Assembly (NCBI GenBank): GCA_003075315.1
Contig: QDFQ01000001.1
Location: forward strand, 1,097,998 to 1,161,997
DNA length: 64,000 nucleotides
Direction: 5' to 3'
DNA from: Arthrobacter sp. TPD3018
GTDB taxonomy: Bacteria > Pseudomonadota > Alphaproteobacteria > Sphingomonadales > Sphingomonadaceae
The position numbers and the translations under genes were made by a program. Every line of letters starts with the position of its first letter. Within the stretch, counting starts at the first letter, position 1. This document shows positions 47,475 through 56,534 of the stretch, piece after piece. Under the pieces are notes generated by a model. That model made no database searches. It saw nothing but the letters and a program-made list of their open reading frames with translations, and was not told the origin of the DNA.

Positions 47475-47921
47475 TCACGCCGCGTCGGCGAGCATGGCGT
47501 CACTGTCGATCGCCATGCACCGCAAATCGAGGACCATCACCATCCGATCTTCGACCGAAATCAGCCCTGCAAGACGTCGGGCGGAGGCGCCGCCGCCCAG
47601 GTCTGGCGGCGGCTGCATCGCCGATGGTTCGATCGTGACGATGTCGTTGACCGAATCGACGACGAGGCCGTGCATATGCTCGCCGATCTGGATCACGATG
47701 ATGACGTGGCGGGGCGAGGGGGCGATCGCGTCCCACCCCAGCCGGTCGCTGAGATCGACGACCGGCAGCACGGTGCCGCGCAGATTGACGATCCCGCGCA
47801 CGAACGAGGGCGCATGAGGGATCGGCGTCGGTGGGGTCCAGGCGCGAATTTCGCGGATGGCCATGATGTCGACGCCGAGCCGCTTGTCGGCGATTTCGAA
47901 GGTGATGAGTTGCTGCGTCAT
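47475..47921 (-). CDS. cheW: Chemotaxis coupling protein
   Basis: A 148-residue CheW-type SH3-like protein: LITFEIADKRLGVDIMAIREIRAW at the start, then VRGIVNLRGTVLPVVDLSDRLGW and VDSVNDIVTIEP. It links receptors to the kinase CheA. It lies 14 bp downstream of a chemoreceptor gene on the same strand, so the pair is probably co-transcribed. No CheA, CheY, CheR or CheB gene is in the window. Confidence 0.92.
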   Translation of the reverse strand: MTQQLITFEIADKRLGVDIMAIREIRAWTPPTPIPHAPSFVRGIVNLRGTVLPVVDLSDRLGWDAIAPSPRHVIIVIQIGEHMHGLVVDSVNDIVTIEPSAMQPPPDLGGGASARRLAGLISVEDRMVMVLDLRCMAIDSDAMLADAA

Positions 47922-47935
47922 GGCGCGGTCACCCT

Positions 47936-49477
47936 TCAGAATTGGGTCCAGTCCTCGTCTGCGTGCGTGACGGCGAGCGCGAGATTGCCGCGGCTGGCCC
48001 GACGCACCGCCCGCACCTGCGGCTTGACCGCAACCACCGGCGCGGGCTTGGCGACCGCAGGCCGTGCGGGGGGTGCCATGGCGTCGTCCAACGTGAAGCG
48101 CGCGACGAGGCCGGTGAGCTGGTCCGCCTCGCTGGCGAGGCTGCGCGCGGCGGCGGTCGACTCCTCGACCATGGCCGCATTCTGCTGCGTCGTCGCATCC
48201 ATCTCGCCGATCGCGATATTCACCTGCTGCAGGCTGTTCGACTGCACCTGCGCGAGTTGCGAGATGTTGGCCGCAAGCGTGGCGATCTCGGCCACCTTGC
48301 CGACGATCCGGTCGAGCGCCTCGCCCGATTGGCCGACGAGCGCGACGCCGCGGGCGACCTGCTTCGAGCTTTCGCCGATTAGGTCCTTGATGTGTTTGGC
48401 GGCGTCCGCGGATCGCTGTGCAAGCGCGCGCACTTCGCTCGCCACGACGGCGAAGCCCTTGCCCGCATCGCCCGCGCGTGCCGCCTCGACCCCTGCGTTC
48501 AGGGCCAAAAGGTTGGTCTGGAAGGCGATGCCGTCGATGACGTTGATGATCTGCGCGATCTCGGCGGCCGAACGCTGGATGTCGTCCATCGCGCCCACCG
48601 CTTCCTTGACGACCGCACCACCTTGCGTCGCGTCGGCATGCGCTTCGCTGACCGATCGGTTGACGTGCGCAGCGCCTTCGGCTGTTTCGCGGACGCCGCC
48701 GGTCAGTTGATCCATCGCGGCTGCCGTTTGCTCCAGCGACGCGGCCTGCTGTTCGGTCCGTTCGGACAGATCGTCGGAGGCCGAGCTGATCTCCACCGAT
48801 CCGGTGTTGATGCTCTTTGCGGTATCGGCGACCTGGACCAGCGTTTCGCTGATCTGGCTGCGCATGAATTCGAAGTCCTGCTCCACCTTGCGGAACGCTT
48901 CGGGCAGATCGTGCAGCGATGCGGTGAAGTCCCCCTTGGCCAACCCCTCCAGCGCCTCGCCGACTTGCGCGATGACGGCGAGCCTCTGGCCTTCCTCGGC
49001 GCGGAAATAGCTCGACAGTGCGATGTCCATGTCGAGCAGCGCGCATTTCACCAACGTGCCGATCACGCGGCCCAGGCGTTTGCCGGCGAGCCGGCCGATC
49101 GGCGAAGACGCGATGGTCGCATGGATCACCTGCTCCAGCACCATGGCGTATCCGCCGATATACCATGTCGGCGCCAAACCGATCCGGGCATGGACGCTGC
49201 CGATCTGTTCCGCCTTTTCGAAATAGCCGGCGCCCAGTTCTCGCGAGAACAGCTGGGACCAATGATCGAGCTGCTTGTCGCGCGCGTGATCCATGACGCT
49301 CTTCGACGTGAAGAAGCCGGACACCTCCGGTGTTGCCGCGATCTTCTTGTAGAACAGGTCTAGCGCCTTGGGTGCGCTTTTCGACACGACAGACAGGATA
49401 CGTGGGAAGTTCGCATAATCCTTCGCATCGAGACCGTAGAATTGTACGCGCTTCGCATTGGCTGCCGGGTCGTGCAT
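47936..49477 (-). CDS. Globin-coupled aerotaxis receptor (HemAT-like), with CheR-tether C-terminus
   Basis: A 513-residue soluble chemoreceptor with no transmembrane segment. Residues about 10-170 are a protoglobin sensor: the distal tyrosine in LFYKKI and the proximal haem histidine in [23 protein letters not shown]-like linker leads to the signalling hairpin with tip [23 protein letters not shown] and methylation helices. A Pro/Ala-rich tail ends in DWTQF, matching the xWxxF pattern that tethers CheR/CheB. It should sense oxygen or a similar gas in the cytoplasm and act through the adjacent CheW. Confidence 0.92.
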   Translation of the reverse strand: MHDPAANAKRVQFYGLDAKDYANFPRILSVVSKSAPKALDLFYKKIAATPEVSGFFTSKSVMDHARDKQLDHWSQLFSRELGAGYFEKAEQIGSVHARIGLAPTWYIGGYAMVLEQVIHATIASSPIGRLAGKRLGRVIGTLVKCALLDMDIALSSYFRAEEGQRLAVIAQVGEALEGLAKGDFTASLHDLPEAFRKVEQDFEFMRSQISETLVQVADTAKSINTGSVEISSASDDLSERTEQQAASLEQTAAAMDQLTGGVRETAEGAAHVNRSVSEAHADATQGGAVVKEAVGAMDDIQRSAAEIAQIINVIDGIAFQTNLLALNAGVEAARAGDAGKGFAVVASEVRALAQRSADAAKHIKDLIGESSKQVARGVALVGQSGEALDRIVGKVAEIATLAANISQLAQVQSNSLQQVNIAIGEMDATTQQNAAMVEESTAAARSLASEADQLTGLVARFTLDDAMAPPARPAVAKPAPVVAVKPQVRAVRRASRGNLALAVTHADEDWTQF

Positions 49478-49518
49478 GGGATGTCTCCAGTTCGTCTTGC
49501 GAATTGGGGCGCCCGCGT

Positions 49519-49553
49519 GGTTTCCAACCGGTAAATCATCGTAGTTTTACGGT
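49519..49553 (-). promoter_or_regulatory. Shared 35-bp promoter-like element, copy upstream of the globin chemoreceptor
   Basis: On the minus strand: ACCGTAAAACTACG, 3 bases, ATTTA, 6 bases, GGAAACC, ending 41 bp before the ATG. All block spacings equal those of the copy at 42201-42235 and 25 of 26 block positions are identical. Confidence 0.65.
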
Positions 49554-49672
49554 GGTCCCAGCACCGGTATGGGACGAGCGCGGTGCGGTGGCAGCGGCGC
49601 CTCGCGCAATGGCGTCGCGGACCGCGATCCGACCGCGGAAAGACGGGGCTCAGGCCGCGGATATCTCGCGAA

Positions 49673-50107
49673 TCAGACCCGAGAGGCGGGCTTGGCCTGC
49701 GCGAACAGGGGCGTCGTGACGGGCGTCTGTCGACATGGTGGCCGGTCGCCACCGTGTCCTAGCCAGACGGTGACGGCCACGCCGATCGCGCCTGCGGCGA
49801 TCGCGCCCATCGTGAACCGGCGAAGACCTGGCACTACCGCCGCCCGACGGGTTGGCTCGTTCGGCACCATGGCGGGGAGCACGTCTTCGTCGCATCGCGC
49901 CGCGTCCCGCAATCCGGCGGCAAGATCCCAGCCTGCCTCTACTCGGGCAAAGGCACAGCCGTGCGCCGGGTCCTCCGCGATCCAGCTATAGGCGGCGTCC
50001 CAGTCGGCTTCAGCACCGCTGGCGTGCGCGGCGAGGAACAGCCGCGCGGCCTCCGCCTCGATCGCCCGTCGCTTCGTTGCGCGTGTGCAGGGACCATCCA
50101 AAGCCAC
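49673..50107 (-). CDS. Truncated FecR-like anti-sigma protein
   Basis: A 144-residue protein with the FecR-type N-terminal (DUF4880) domain, EAEAARLFLAAHASGAEADWDAAYSWIAEDPAHGCAFARVE in two conserved halves, followed by one transmembrane segment (about 100-118, GAIAAGAIGVAVTVWLG). Normal FecR proteins are about 320 residues and continue with a periplasmic signalling domain, which is absent; the chemoreceptor gene begins 195 bp further on. It overlaps the ECF sigma gene by 98 bp. It may still bind the sigma factor but cannot receive a receptor signal in the usual way. Confidence 0.65.
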   Translation of the reverse strand: MALDGPCTRATKRRAIEAEAARLFLAAHASGAEADWDAAYSWIAEDPAHGCAFARVEAGWDLAAGLRDAARCDEDVLPAMVPNEPTRRAAVVPGLRRFTMGAIAAGAIGVAVTVWLGHGGDRPPCRQTPVTTPLFAQAKPASRV

Positions 50108-50651
50108 AACCCTCGTACTCGCCGCCCCCGTACGCGCCGATCGCCTGCGTGATCTTGGCCACGGCGCGTGCGAGATGCTTGTCTACCGTGGAAACGGACA
50201 AACCCATCTCCTCTGCTATCGCGTGCGTCGGCCAATCGTACACGCGCCGCAGGACGAAGGCGCGCCGGCATTGCGGGGGCAGGGTGTCGAGGATCGCCTG
50301 CAGGTGCCGCAGTGCGTCGCGCGCCTCCAGCCCAGCCTCGGCGCGATCGTCTATGCCGATCGTGTCGAGATCGGCGATCACCTCGAACGACACGATCTTG
50401 GCGCGCCGCGCGGCGTCCACCACCAGATTGCGGGCGATCTGATACAGATAGGCCCGCCCCGATTGCACGCGGTCGATATCGCCGGTCGCATAGGCCCGGC
50501 TCATTGCCTCCGCGGCGACGTCATCGACATCGGCGCCGTCGGGCAACACGCGCCGCAAACGCGAGCGCAGCGCCCCCTCATGCGGCAGGATGGCCTGTTT
50601 GTACCAGTCGAGCCTGGCCCTGACCGACTCGGTGTCGCTGAATGAACCCAC
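50010..50651 (-). CDS. FecI-like ECF sigma factor
   Basis: A 213-residue extracytoplasmic-function sigma factor. Region 2 covers about residues 25-85 (DVDDVAAEAMSRAYATGD, SGRAYLYQIARNLVVDAARR) and region 4 about 115-165 (LPPQCRRAFVLRRVYDWPTHAIAEEMGLSVSTVDKHLARA). The last 33 residues extend into the FecR-like gene and look like read-through shadow, so the ancestral stop may have been earlier. A partner TonB receptor with an N-terminal signalling domain is not found here. Confidence 0.85.
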   Translation of the reverse strand: MGSFSDTESVRARLDWYKQAILPHEGALRSRLRRVLPDGADVDDVAAEAMSRAYATGDIDRVQSGRAYLYQIARNLVVDAARRAKIVSFEVIADLDTIGIDDRAEAGLEARDALRHLQAILDTLPPQCRRAFVLRRVYDWPTHAIAEEMGLSVSTVDKHLARAVAKITQAIGAYGGGEYEGCGFGWSLHTRNEATGDRGGGRAAVPRRARQRC

Positions 50652-50808
50652 CCCGGAACCCCCCGAACGTAGCGAAGGCGATCCTCCCCGAACTCATGCT
50701 CTCACCCGGATACCATCAGCCCCCGCGGCGGTTGTCCAGCCATCATGAAATAAAAATGACATCGGCGATGGCAGATTGTGTCGCGACGACCGTCTTAGGG
50801 ATCAGTGA

Positions 50809-52098
50809 ATGATGAGGTGGGGGCTGACGAGGATGACATCCGTATCCGCTTTGACGTGCGGGGCGCTGCTGACCGTGTTGGCGGCAGTGCCGCTCGCGGC
50901 CCAGACGTCCCGGACCACTCCCGCCGTCCCGCCTGAGGTGCGGCGGGTGCATGATGCGGCGATCGTGCTAGACACGCATTTCGATACGCCTGCCAACCTC
51001 GGCCGCACCGGCTGGAGCATCATGGACCGCCACAGCCGAGCGGACAGCGGCGACCAGGTCGATTATCCGCGCATGGTCGAAGGCGGGATCGACGGTGGCT
51101 TCTTCGCGATCTTCACAGCGCAGGGCCCACGTACGCCGGAGGCGGATCGCGACGCTCGGGACGCCGCGTTGGTGCGCGCGGTGCAGATCCGTGAGATGGT
51201 CGCCCGCCACCCCGACGCCTTCCGACTGGTGACGACGTCGGCAGAGGCGCGCGCCACGGTCGCCGCGAAGAAGCGGTTCGTCTTCATCAGCATGGAAAAC
51301 GGCTATCCGTTCGAAGGCGACCTGTCGCTGGTGCGCACCTTCCAGCGGCTGGGCGTCACGATGATGAGCCCGGTCCACTTCAAGACCAACGACCTTGCGG
51401 ACAGCGCCACCGACAAACCCGAATGGAACGGCCTGAGCGCCAAGGGCAAGGCGTTCGTGGCGGAGGCCAATCGGTTCGGCATCCTGATCGACTGCAGCCA
51501 CGCCTCTGACGACGTGCTGCGCCAGACGATCGCCCAGTCGAAGGCGCCGATCATCCTGTCGCATTCGGGCATGCGCGCGATCTTCGACCATCCGCGCAAC
51601 GTGTCCGACGCCGATCTCCGCGCGCTCGCGGCCAAGGGCGGGGTGGTGCAGATCAACGCCTATGACGGCTATATGATCGCACAGCCCAAGATCCCGGCAC
51701 GCGAGGCGGCGCTCGCCGCGCTGGCGGCGAAGCAGCCACCCCGTGCAACGACGACCGAGGCGGACCGCAAGGCCTATCTGGCAGCGCGCAAGGCGATCGA
51801 CGCGCGCTGGCCGGTTCCGCGCGCCACGTTCGACGACGTGATGAAGCACCTGCTCCATGCGATCCAGGTGGCGGGGATCGACCATGTCGGGATCAGCGGC
51901 GATTTCGACGGCGGCGGCGGGGTCGAGGGATTCGACGACATCACCGCCTTTCCGAAAATTACCGCCGCGCTGCTCGCGCGCGGCTACAGCGCGGCCGACG
52001 TCGCCAAAGTGTGGGGTGGCAATGCGTTGCGCGTGCTCGACGCGGCGCAGGCCGCGGCGGAGCCGGGGGTGCGCCCGGCGATCCCCGTCACCTCATGA
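50809..52098 (+). CDS. M19-family membrane dipeptidase, exported
   Basis: A 429-residue renal-dipeptidase-like enzyme. A signal peptide ends near AAQ (residue 31). Zinc ligands are present: the H-x-D in DTHFDTP, the bridging glutamate in ISMENGYPF, histidines in DCSHAS and LSHSGM, and the late aspartate in SGDFDGGGG. It cleaves dipeptides, including D-amino-acid or dehydro forms, in the periplasm. The 157-bp gap to the divergent sigma factor gene holds both promoters. The gene is followed on the same strand by a TonB receptor after 155 bp. Confidence 0.9.
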   Translation: MMRWGLTRMTSVSALTCGALLTVLAAVPLAAQTSRTTPAVPPEVRRVHDAAIVLDTHFDTPANLGRTGWSIMDRHSRADSGDQVDYPRMVEGGIDGGFFAIFTAQGPRTPEADRDARDAALVRAVQIREMVARHPDAFRLVTTSAEARATVAAKKRFVFISMENGYPFEGDLSLVRTFQRLGVTMMSPVHFKTNDLADSATDKPEWNGLSAKGKAFVAEANRFGILIDCSHASDDVLRQTIAQSKAPIILSHSGMRAIFDHPRNVSDADLRALAAKGGVVQINAYDGYMIAQPKIPAREAALAALAAKQPPRATTTEADRKAYLAARKAIDARWPVPRATFDDVMKHLLHAIQVAGIDHVGISGDFDGGGGVEGFDDITAFPKITAALLARGYSAADVAKVWGGNALRVLDAAQAAAEPGVRPAIPVTS

Positions 52099-52253
52099 TC
52101 CTTTGCGCCGCCTGATCGCGGCGCGGACGGACCCGCGATGAGCGGATGACAGCGTGAGGGCGGACCGCAACAGCCGGCCGCCCATACGTCCCGGGGGGGA
52201 TGATCTGGATAGCAATGTCCCGTCGGCGCGCCGACCAGATCAGGAGATTGCGC

Positions 52254-54674
52254 ATGTCCCGTTTCCGTGTCTCGCCCCCCGCCGGTACGGCGATGGGCCT
52301 TGTCCTTAGCACAGTGGCGATGTTGCTGACAGGACAGGCCGCCGCGGCGCAGGCGATCGCCGCCGAAGCCGCGGAAGCAAGCCCGCAGGCGAGCGACGCC
52401 GCGACAGGTGAGGGCCAGGATATTGTCGTCAGCGGCCGCCGCATCAGCCAGGCGAGCGAGGCGGTGGGCGAGGACAAGATCACGAGCACCGTCGCGGTGA
52501 CGCGCGACGCCTTGTTGTCCGCGCCATCGGGCATCTCGGGGCTCAAGATGCTGGAATCGCTGCCGGGTTTCAACGTGCAGACCGATGGCGCGCTCGGCCT
52601 GTACGAATTCGGCAACAGCGTGCAGACGCGTGCCTTCAACCTCGACCAGATCGGCTTCGTCGTCGATGGCGTCCCGATGGGGCGCAGCGATGCCTTCGGC
52701 GGCAGTCCGGTATTCCGCTATGTCGATAACGAAAATCTGGGGGTGGTCGAGGCGTCGCCCGGCGCGGGCGGTGTGACGATGCCGACCTATTCGTCGCTCG
52801 GCCCGGTCGTGTCCTATCGCTCGATCGTGCCGCAGAACGAGCTTGGCACCTTCATTTCGCAGAGCTTCGGCGATTTCGATATGAAGCGCACCTTCGTGCG
52901 GGTCAGCACCGGCAAGGTGGGGCCACTGAAAGCCTATGTCAGCCGCACCAAGCTCAATACCGACCTGTGGCGCGGCGAAGGCACCGTCGACCGCGAACAT
53001 TGGGAAGCGATGGCGGTGGTCGACATTACGGACAGCAGCTGGGCGCGCTTCAAGTTCGTCTCGAACGACTTCTTCGACTATGATTCGCCGACGCTGTCGC
53101 GCGCCGAATATAATAGCGCGACGTCCGATCTGGCCGGTCATGTCGGTCGCTATCGCGGCTATTACGGCGATCCGTTGCCGGTCTACACGCCGACGGTGGC
53201 GGGCGTGCCCTATTCGAACCCCAATTACACCTATTATTACGGACAGGCGATCAACGTCCGCAAGGACAAGCTCTACGCCGGCACGTTCCACTTCGGCATC
53301 GCCGATGGCGTCCAGGCGGAAACGACGATCTATTACGAGGACAAGGACGGCTGGGGCAGTTCGCCCGACAGCTATGCCAACACGCTGACCTTCTATAATC
53401 GCCAGCGGCTGGTGTCGGGCCTCGCGCTGACTGCACCGCGGGGTACGCAGTTCGGCGTGTCGAGCCTCGGTGGCTATCGCCAGGGCATTCTGCAAAGCCT
53501 GCATGCGGCGATCGGGATCCATGCGATCGACGTCGGCATCTGGGCGGAGGACGACCGTTATCGCCGCTACCAGCGGCGTCAGAACACGATCGACGGTTCG
53601 CCCGCCAGCGCCCCCAATTACAACGAGCTGGTCTATGGCCGTCGCGATTACCGGTCGAAACGCGCGACGACGCAGCTGTTCGTCCGCGACCGTATCGAGC
53701 TGACGCCCGCGTTCAGCGTCGATCTCGGCATCAAGGCGCTCGACCTCGACTATCAGCAGCGCGGGTATCGCGACTTCGCCGATTATGCGCGGACGGTTGC
53801 CGGTGTGAACGTCGTCGGATGGGGGCCGAAGTACAATCGCGCGCATTATCGCGACTTCTTCCTGCCGACCGTCGGCATCCTGTACCGCTTCGCCGATCCC
53901 CGCACGCAGCTGTTTGCATCCTATGCGGAAAATATGGCGTTGCCCAAGGGGATGGATGACATCTTCTCCGTCGCCTACGCCAACTCGCCGGCCGTGGTCG
54001 GCGCACCCGCGCCGGAACGGTCGAAGAATATCGAGGTTGGCCTACGGACGACGCGGCCGGAATTCTTCGCGTCGCTGACCGGCTATTACACCAAGTTCGA
54101 CAACCGGATTCAGTCGATCGCCTCGATCCTGCCGGGCACGACCAACGTCACCGAAACCTTTTACCAGAATGTCGGCAGCGTGAAGGCGTACGGCGCGGAA
54201 CTGCTCGCCAATTACAAGCCGGCGTTCCTGCACGGCGCGGCCTACGTCAACGCCAACGTCACCTACAATCACGCACAATTCCAGGACAATATCGTCGGGG
54301 CGGCGCGCACCTATCTGATCGCGGGCAAATATCTGCCCGACAGTGCGAAATGGGTCGTATCCGGGGGGCTAACGGTCGAACCGGCGCCGTGGTTCGTCGC
54401 TAATATCACCGGTAAATATACCAGCCGTCGCCAATCGACCTTCGAGAATACGCCGGGCTCATCGCTGCCGGGCTTCACCGTCTTTTCGGCCTATGCCGAC
54501 ATCGGTGACGGCTTTTCGATTGGTCCGGTGCGTAACGCGCGCATCCGCGTCAACGTCGACAATCTGTTCGACAAGGATGTGCTGTCCTACATTTCGCCCG
54601 CGCTTACCGGCGACGGCCTGTTCCGGCCGCTCAGCCCCCGCACCGTCCAGCTGACCTTGTCCGTCGACATCTGA
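52254..54674 (+). CDS. TonB-dependent outer-membrane receptor
   Basis: An 806-residue receptor: signal peptide to about residue 32, TonB-box-like DIVVSGRR near residue 60, plug domain (LLSAPSGISGLKMLESLPGFNVQ, GVPMGRSDAFGG) and a 22-strand barrel ending in TVQLTLSVDI. No N-terminal STN signalling domain is present, so it should not feed the nearby FecI/FecR-like pair. The substrate is unknown. AGGAG is 7 bases before the ATG. The neighbouring dipeptidase would fit peptide-type substrates (inference). Confidence 0.9.
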   Translation: MSRFRVSPPAGTAMGLVLSTVAMLLTGQAAAAQAIAAEAAEASPQASDAATGEGQDIVVSGRRISQASEAVGEDKITSTVAVTRDALLSAPSGISGLKMLESLPGFNVQTDGALGLYEFGNSVQTRAFNLDQIGFVVDGVPMGRSDAFGGSPVFRYVDNENLGVVEASPGAGGVTMPTYSSLGPVVSYRSIVPQNELGTFISQSFGDFDMKRTFVRVSTGKVGPLKAYVSRTKLNTDLWRGEGTVDREHWEAMAVVDITDSSWARFKFVSNDFFDYDSPTLSRAEYNSATSDLAGHVGRYRGYYGDPLPVYTPTVAGVPYSNPNYTYYYGQAINVRKDKLYAGTFHFGIADGVQAETTIYYEDKDGWGSSPDSYANTLTFYNRQRLVSGLALTAPRGTQFGVSSLGGYRQGILQSLHAAIGIHAIDVGIWAEDDRYRRYQRRQNTIDGSPASAPNYNELVYGRRDYRSKRATTQLFVRDRIELTPAFSVDLGIKALDLDYQQRGYRDFADYARTVAGVNVVGWGPKYNRAHYRDFFLPTVGILYRFADPRTQLFASYAENMALPKGMDDIFSVAYANSPAVVGAPAPERSKNIEVGLRTTRPEFFASLTGYYTKFDNRIQSIASILPGTTNVTETFYQNVGSVKAYGAELLANYKPAFLHGAAYVNANVTYNHAQFQDNIVGAARTYLIAGKYLPDSAKWVVSGGLTVEPAPWFVANITGKYTSRRQSTFENTPGSSLPGFTVFSAYADIGDGFSIGPVRNARIRVNVDNLFDKDVLSYISPALTGDGLFRPLSPRTVQLTLSVDI

Positions 54675-54681
54675 TACGCGG

Positions 54682-54708
54682 CGCCGCGGCGCGTCATACG
54701 CCGCGGCG
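54682..54708 (+). terminator. Rho-independent terminator after the TonB receptor
   Basis: CGCCGCGGCG occurs twice (54682-54691, 54699-54708). As the unit is self-complementary it forms a perfect 10-bp stem with a 7-base loop, followed by TTT. It starts 7 bp past the stop codon. Confidence 0.65.
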
Positions 54709-54835
54709 TTTCGACGACGTAGAGTGGGTAATCCTTCGAGCGCACCGATGCGAAACACCACGTCAGCGGTTCGCTCATCCGCGCGAATGGCAGCCTACGG
54801 GACGCAACGGATGCCTCGCGACGTCTGCCGCTGGG

Positions 54836-55447
54836 TCACAGCCACCCGTTCCGCCGCGCCGTGCGGCCCGCCTCGATGCGGTTCGCCGCGCCGAGTTTCC
54901 CTGCCGCGTCGGACAGGTAATTGCGCACGGTGCCTGGCGACAAACCGAGCCGATCGGCGATGTCCTTGTTCGACAGTCCCTCTTCGGCAAGACGCAACGT
55001 ATCGCGCTCGCGATCGGTGAGCGGATCGCGGCCGATCTCTCCGGCCGCTGTCGCAAGATCGGCGGGTATCGCGCGACCGCCGGCCGCGACGGTGCGGATC
55101 GCAGCCGCCAGGTCGTCGACCGGTGCATCCTTCAGCAGATAGCCGCGCACCCCGGCGCTGCGCGCGCGGGCGAGATAGCCCGGCCGAGCGAAGGTCGTCA
55201 CGATCACGACGGCGGTTGGCGACCGCTCGTCGGCCAGTCGCCTGGCAAGGTCGAGGCCGGTTTGACCGGGCATCTCGATGTCCGTCAGCAATATGTCTGG
55301 CGCGAGATCCCGCACCATCGCGAACGCGGTATCGCCGTCCGACGCGCGGCCGACGATCGCGAAGTCCGGCTCCAGCGACAACAATGCGGCAATGGCGCCG
55401 AGCACGAGCGCCTGATCCTCGGCGATGACGATACGGATGGGGGTCAT
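54836..55447 (-). CDS. NarL/DesR-type response regulator
   Basis: A 203-residue regulator with receiver landmarks VIAEDQALVLGAI, the acceptor in ILLTDIEMPGQTG and the lysine in YLLKDAP, then a LuxR-type helix-turn-helix (LTDRERDTLRLAEEGLSNKDIADRLGLSPGTVRNYLSDA across 140-178). The DesR-like receiver fits the DesK-like kinase whose stop overlaps this start as ATGA. It is the last gene of a five-gene leftward operon with an ABC exporter, which it probably regulates. Confidence 0.9.
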   Translation of the reverse strand: MTPIRIVIAEDQALVLGAIAALLSLEPDFAIVGRASDGDTAFAMVRDLAPDILLTDIEMPGQTGLDLARRLADERSPTAVVIVTTFARPGYLARARSAGVRGYLLKDAPVDDLAAAIRTVAAGGRAIPADLATAAGEIGRDPLTDRERDTLRLAEEGLSNKDIADRLGLSPGTVRNYLSDAAGKLGAANRIEAGRTARRNGWL

Positions 55448-56502
55448 GCCGGCACGCTCGCTTCCAGACGGGTGCCGGATTGGGCAGGGGCGAGATGCAA
55501 GGCACCGCCCGCGGCGACCAATCGCTGTCGCATGCCGGTCAACCCGTTGCCCTCGCGACCGGACAGGCCGACGCCATCGTCCTCGACTACCAAGCGGGCG
55601 TAACCGGGGTCGGCGATGATATGGATCATGCAATGCCGGGCGCCAGCATGGCGGATAACATTGGTGACGGCCTCGCGCAGCGTCATCGCCAACACAGCAC
55701 CCGCGTTGGCAGGGACGTTGGCGGCGTCGCCGGTCAGCGTCGGCTGCACGCCTGCGGTCCGCAAGGCGGCGATCGAGGCGGACGCTTCCTGCGCCAAGCC
55801 GCCACCGGCTTGCCCCGCCAGCGCCGCGCGGACATCGGCGAGGCCGGCGCGCGCGGCGGCAGCGATGGCTTCCACCTCCTTCCGCGTCGCATCTCTGTCA
55901 CGATCGAGCAGTCGGGCGGCCAGATCGGCCTTGAGCGCGACGAGCGTCAGCGTACGGCCGACGACATCGTGTAGATCGCGCGCTATCCGTTCGCGTTCGG
56001 CGGTGCCGGCAAGGCGGCGGACCTCCTCTTGCGTCGCGAGCAACGCCTGCGTCCGGTCGTAAAAGGCTTCGCGCGAGATCGTCGCGCCGCCGGTCATGGC
56101 GACGAGCAGCGCGCCGGGCAGCCACCATAAGGTCGGCTGGCTCAGCGCGAGACCGGTCACCATCGTCACCACCGCGATCGCGGCGATGCCGAGGATTGCC
56201 ACGGATCGCGGACGGGCGTGCCCCATCGCCGACGCGGCGTAGATCGGGAAGACGGTCCAACCAACCGGTAGGGCGGCGAGGGCTATGCCGATCGCGGTGA
56301 TTGCGGCACAGGCGCCAACAAGCTTCAGGCCCTGCCAGCGATGCGCTGCAACGTAGAGCGGCAGGAACGTCATTACCGCCAGCGCCGAGGTTATCAGCGT
56401 TGTCGCGTCCGGCCATCTCCACAGCCAGGGGAGGGGCAGGAAGACGAGATAAACGAGCCACGGCCAAGGTCCGTCCCACCATCGCTGTGTCGTCGTGCGC
56501 AT
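55444..56502 (-). CDS. DesK-type sensor histidine kinase
   Basis: A 352-residue HisKA_3-type kinase. Four to five hydrophobic segments fill residues 10-140, then the dimerisation/acceptor helix ERERIARDLHDVVGRTLTLVALK carries the phospho-histidine, and a short ATPase domain has the N-box LREAVTNVIRHA and VEDDGVGLSG. Sensors of this build respond to membrane state or membrane-active compounds. The ATG was chosen after the ABC permease stop (32 bp gap); the longer frame overlaps that gene. Confidence 0.9.
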   Translation of the reverse strand: MRTTTQRWWDGPWPWLVYLVFLPLPWLWRWPDATTLITSALAVMTFLPLYVAAHRWQGLKLVGACAAITAIGIALAALPVGWTVFPIYAASAMGHARPRSVAILGIAAIAVVTMVTGLALSQPTLWWLPGALLVAMTGGATISREAFYDRTQALLATQEEVRRLAGTAERERIARDLHDVVGRTLTLVALKADLAARLLDRDRDATRKEVEAIAAAARAGLADVRAALAGQAGGGLAQEASASIAALRTAGVQPTLTGDAANVPANAGAVLAMTLREAVTNVIRHAGARHCMIHIIADPGYARLVVEDDGVGLSGREGNGLTGMRQRLVAAGGALHLAPAQSGTRLEASVPA

Positions 56503-56534
56503 CGCGCCACTGTCGAGGGGGCCCGTGTGTTCGG

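Noticed and set aside
47922..49262. Upstream extension of the CheW frame
   Set aside because: It lies over the chemoreceptor gene in another frame; the CheW fold begins at the ATG at 47921.
49360..49752. Minus-strand ORF across the chemoreceptor promoter
   Set aside because: It runs through the shared promoter-like element and the chemoreceptor start in a different frame and reads as Arg-rich noise.
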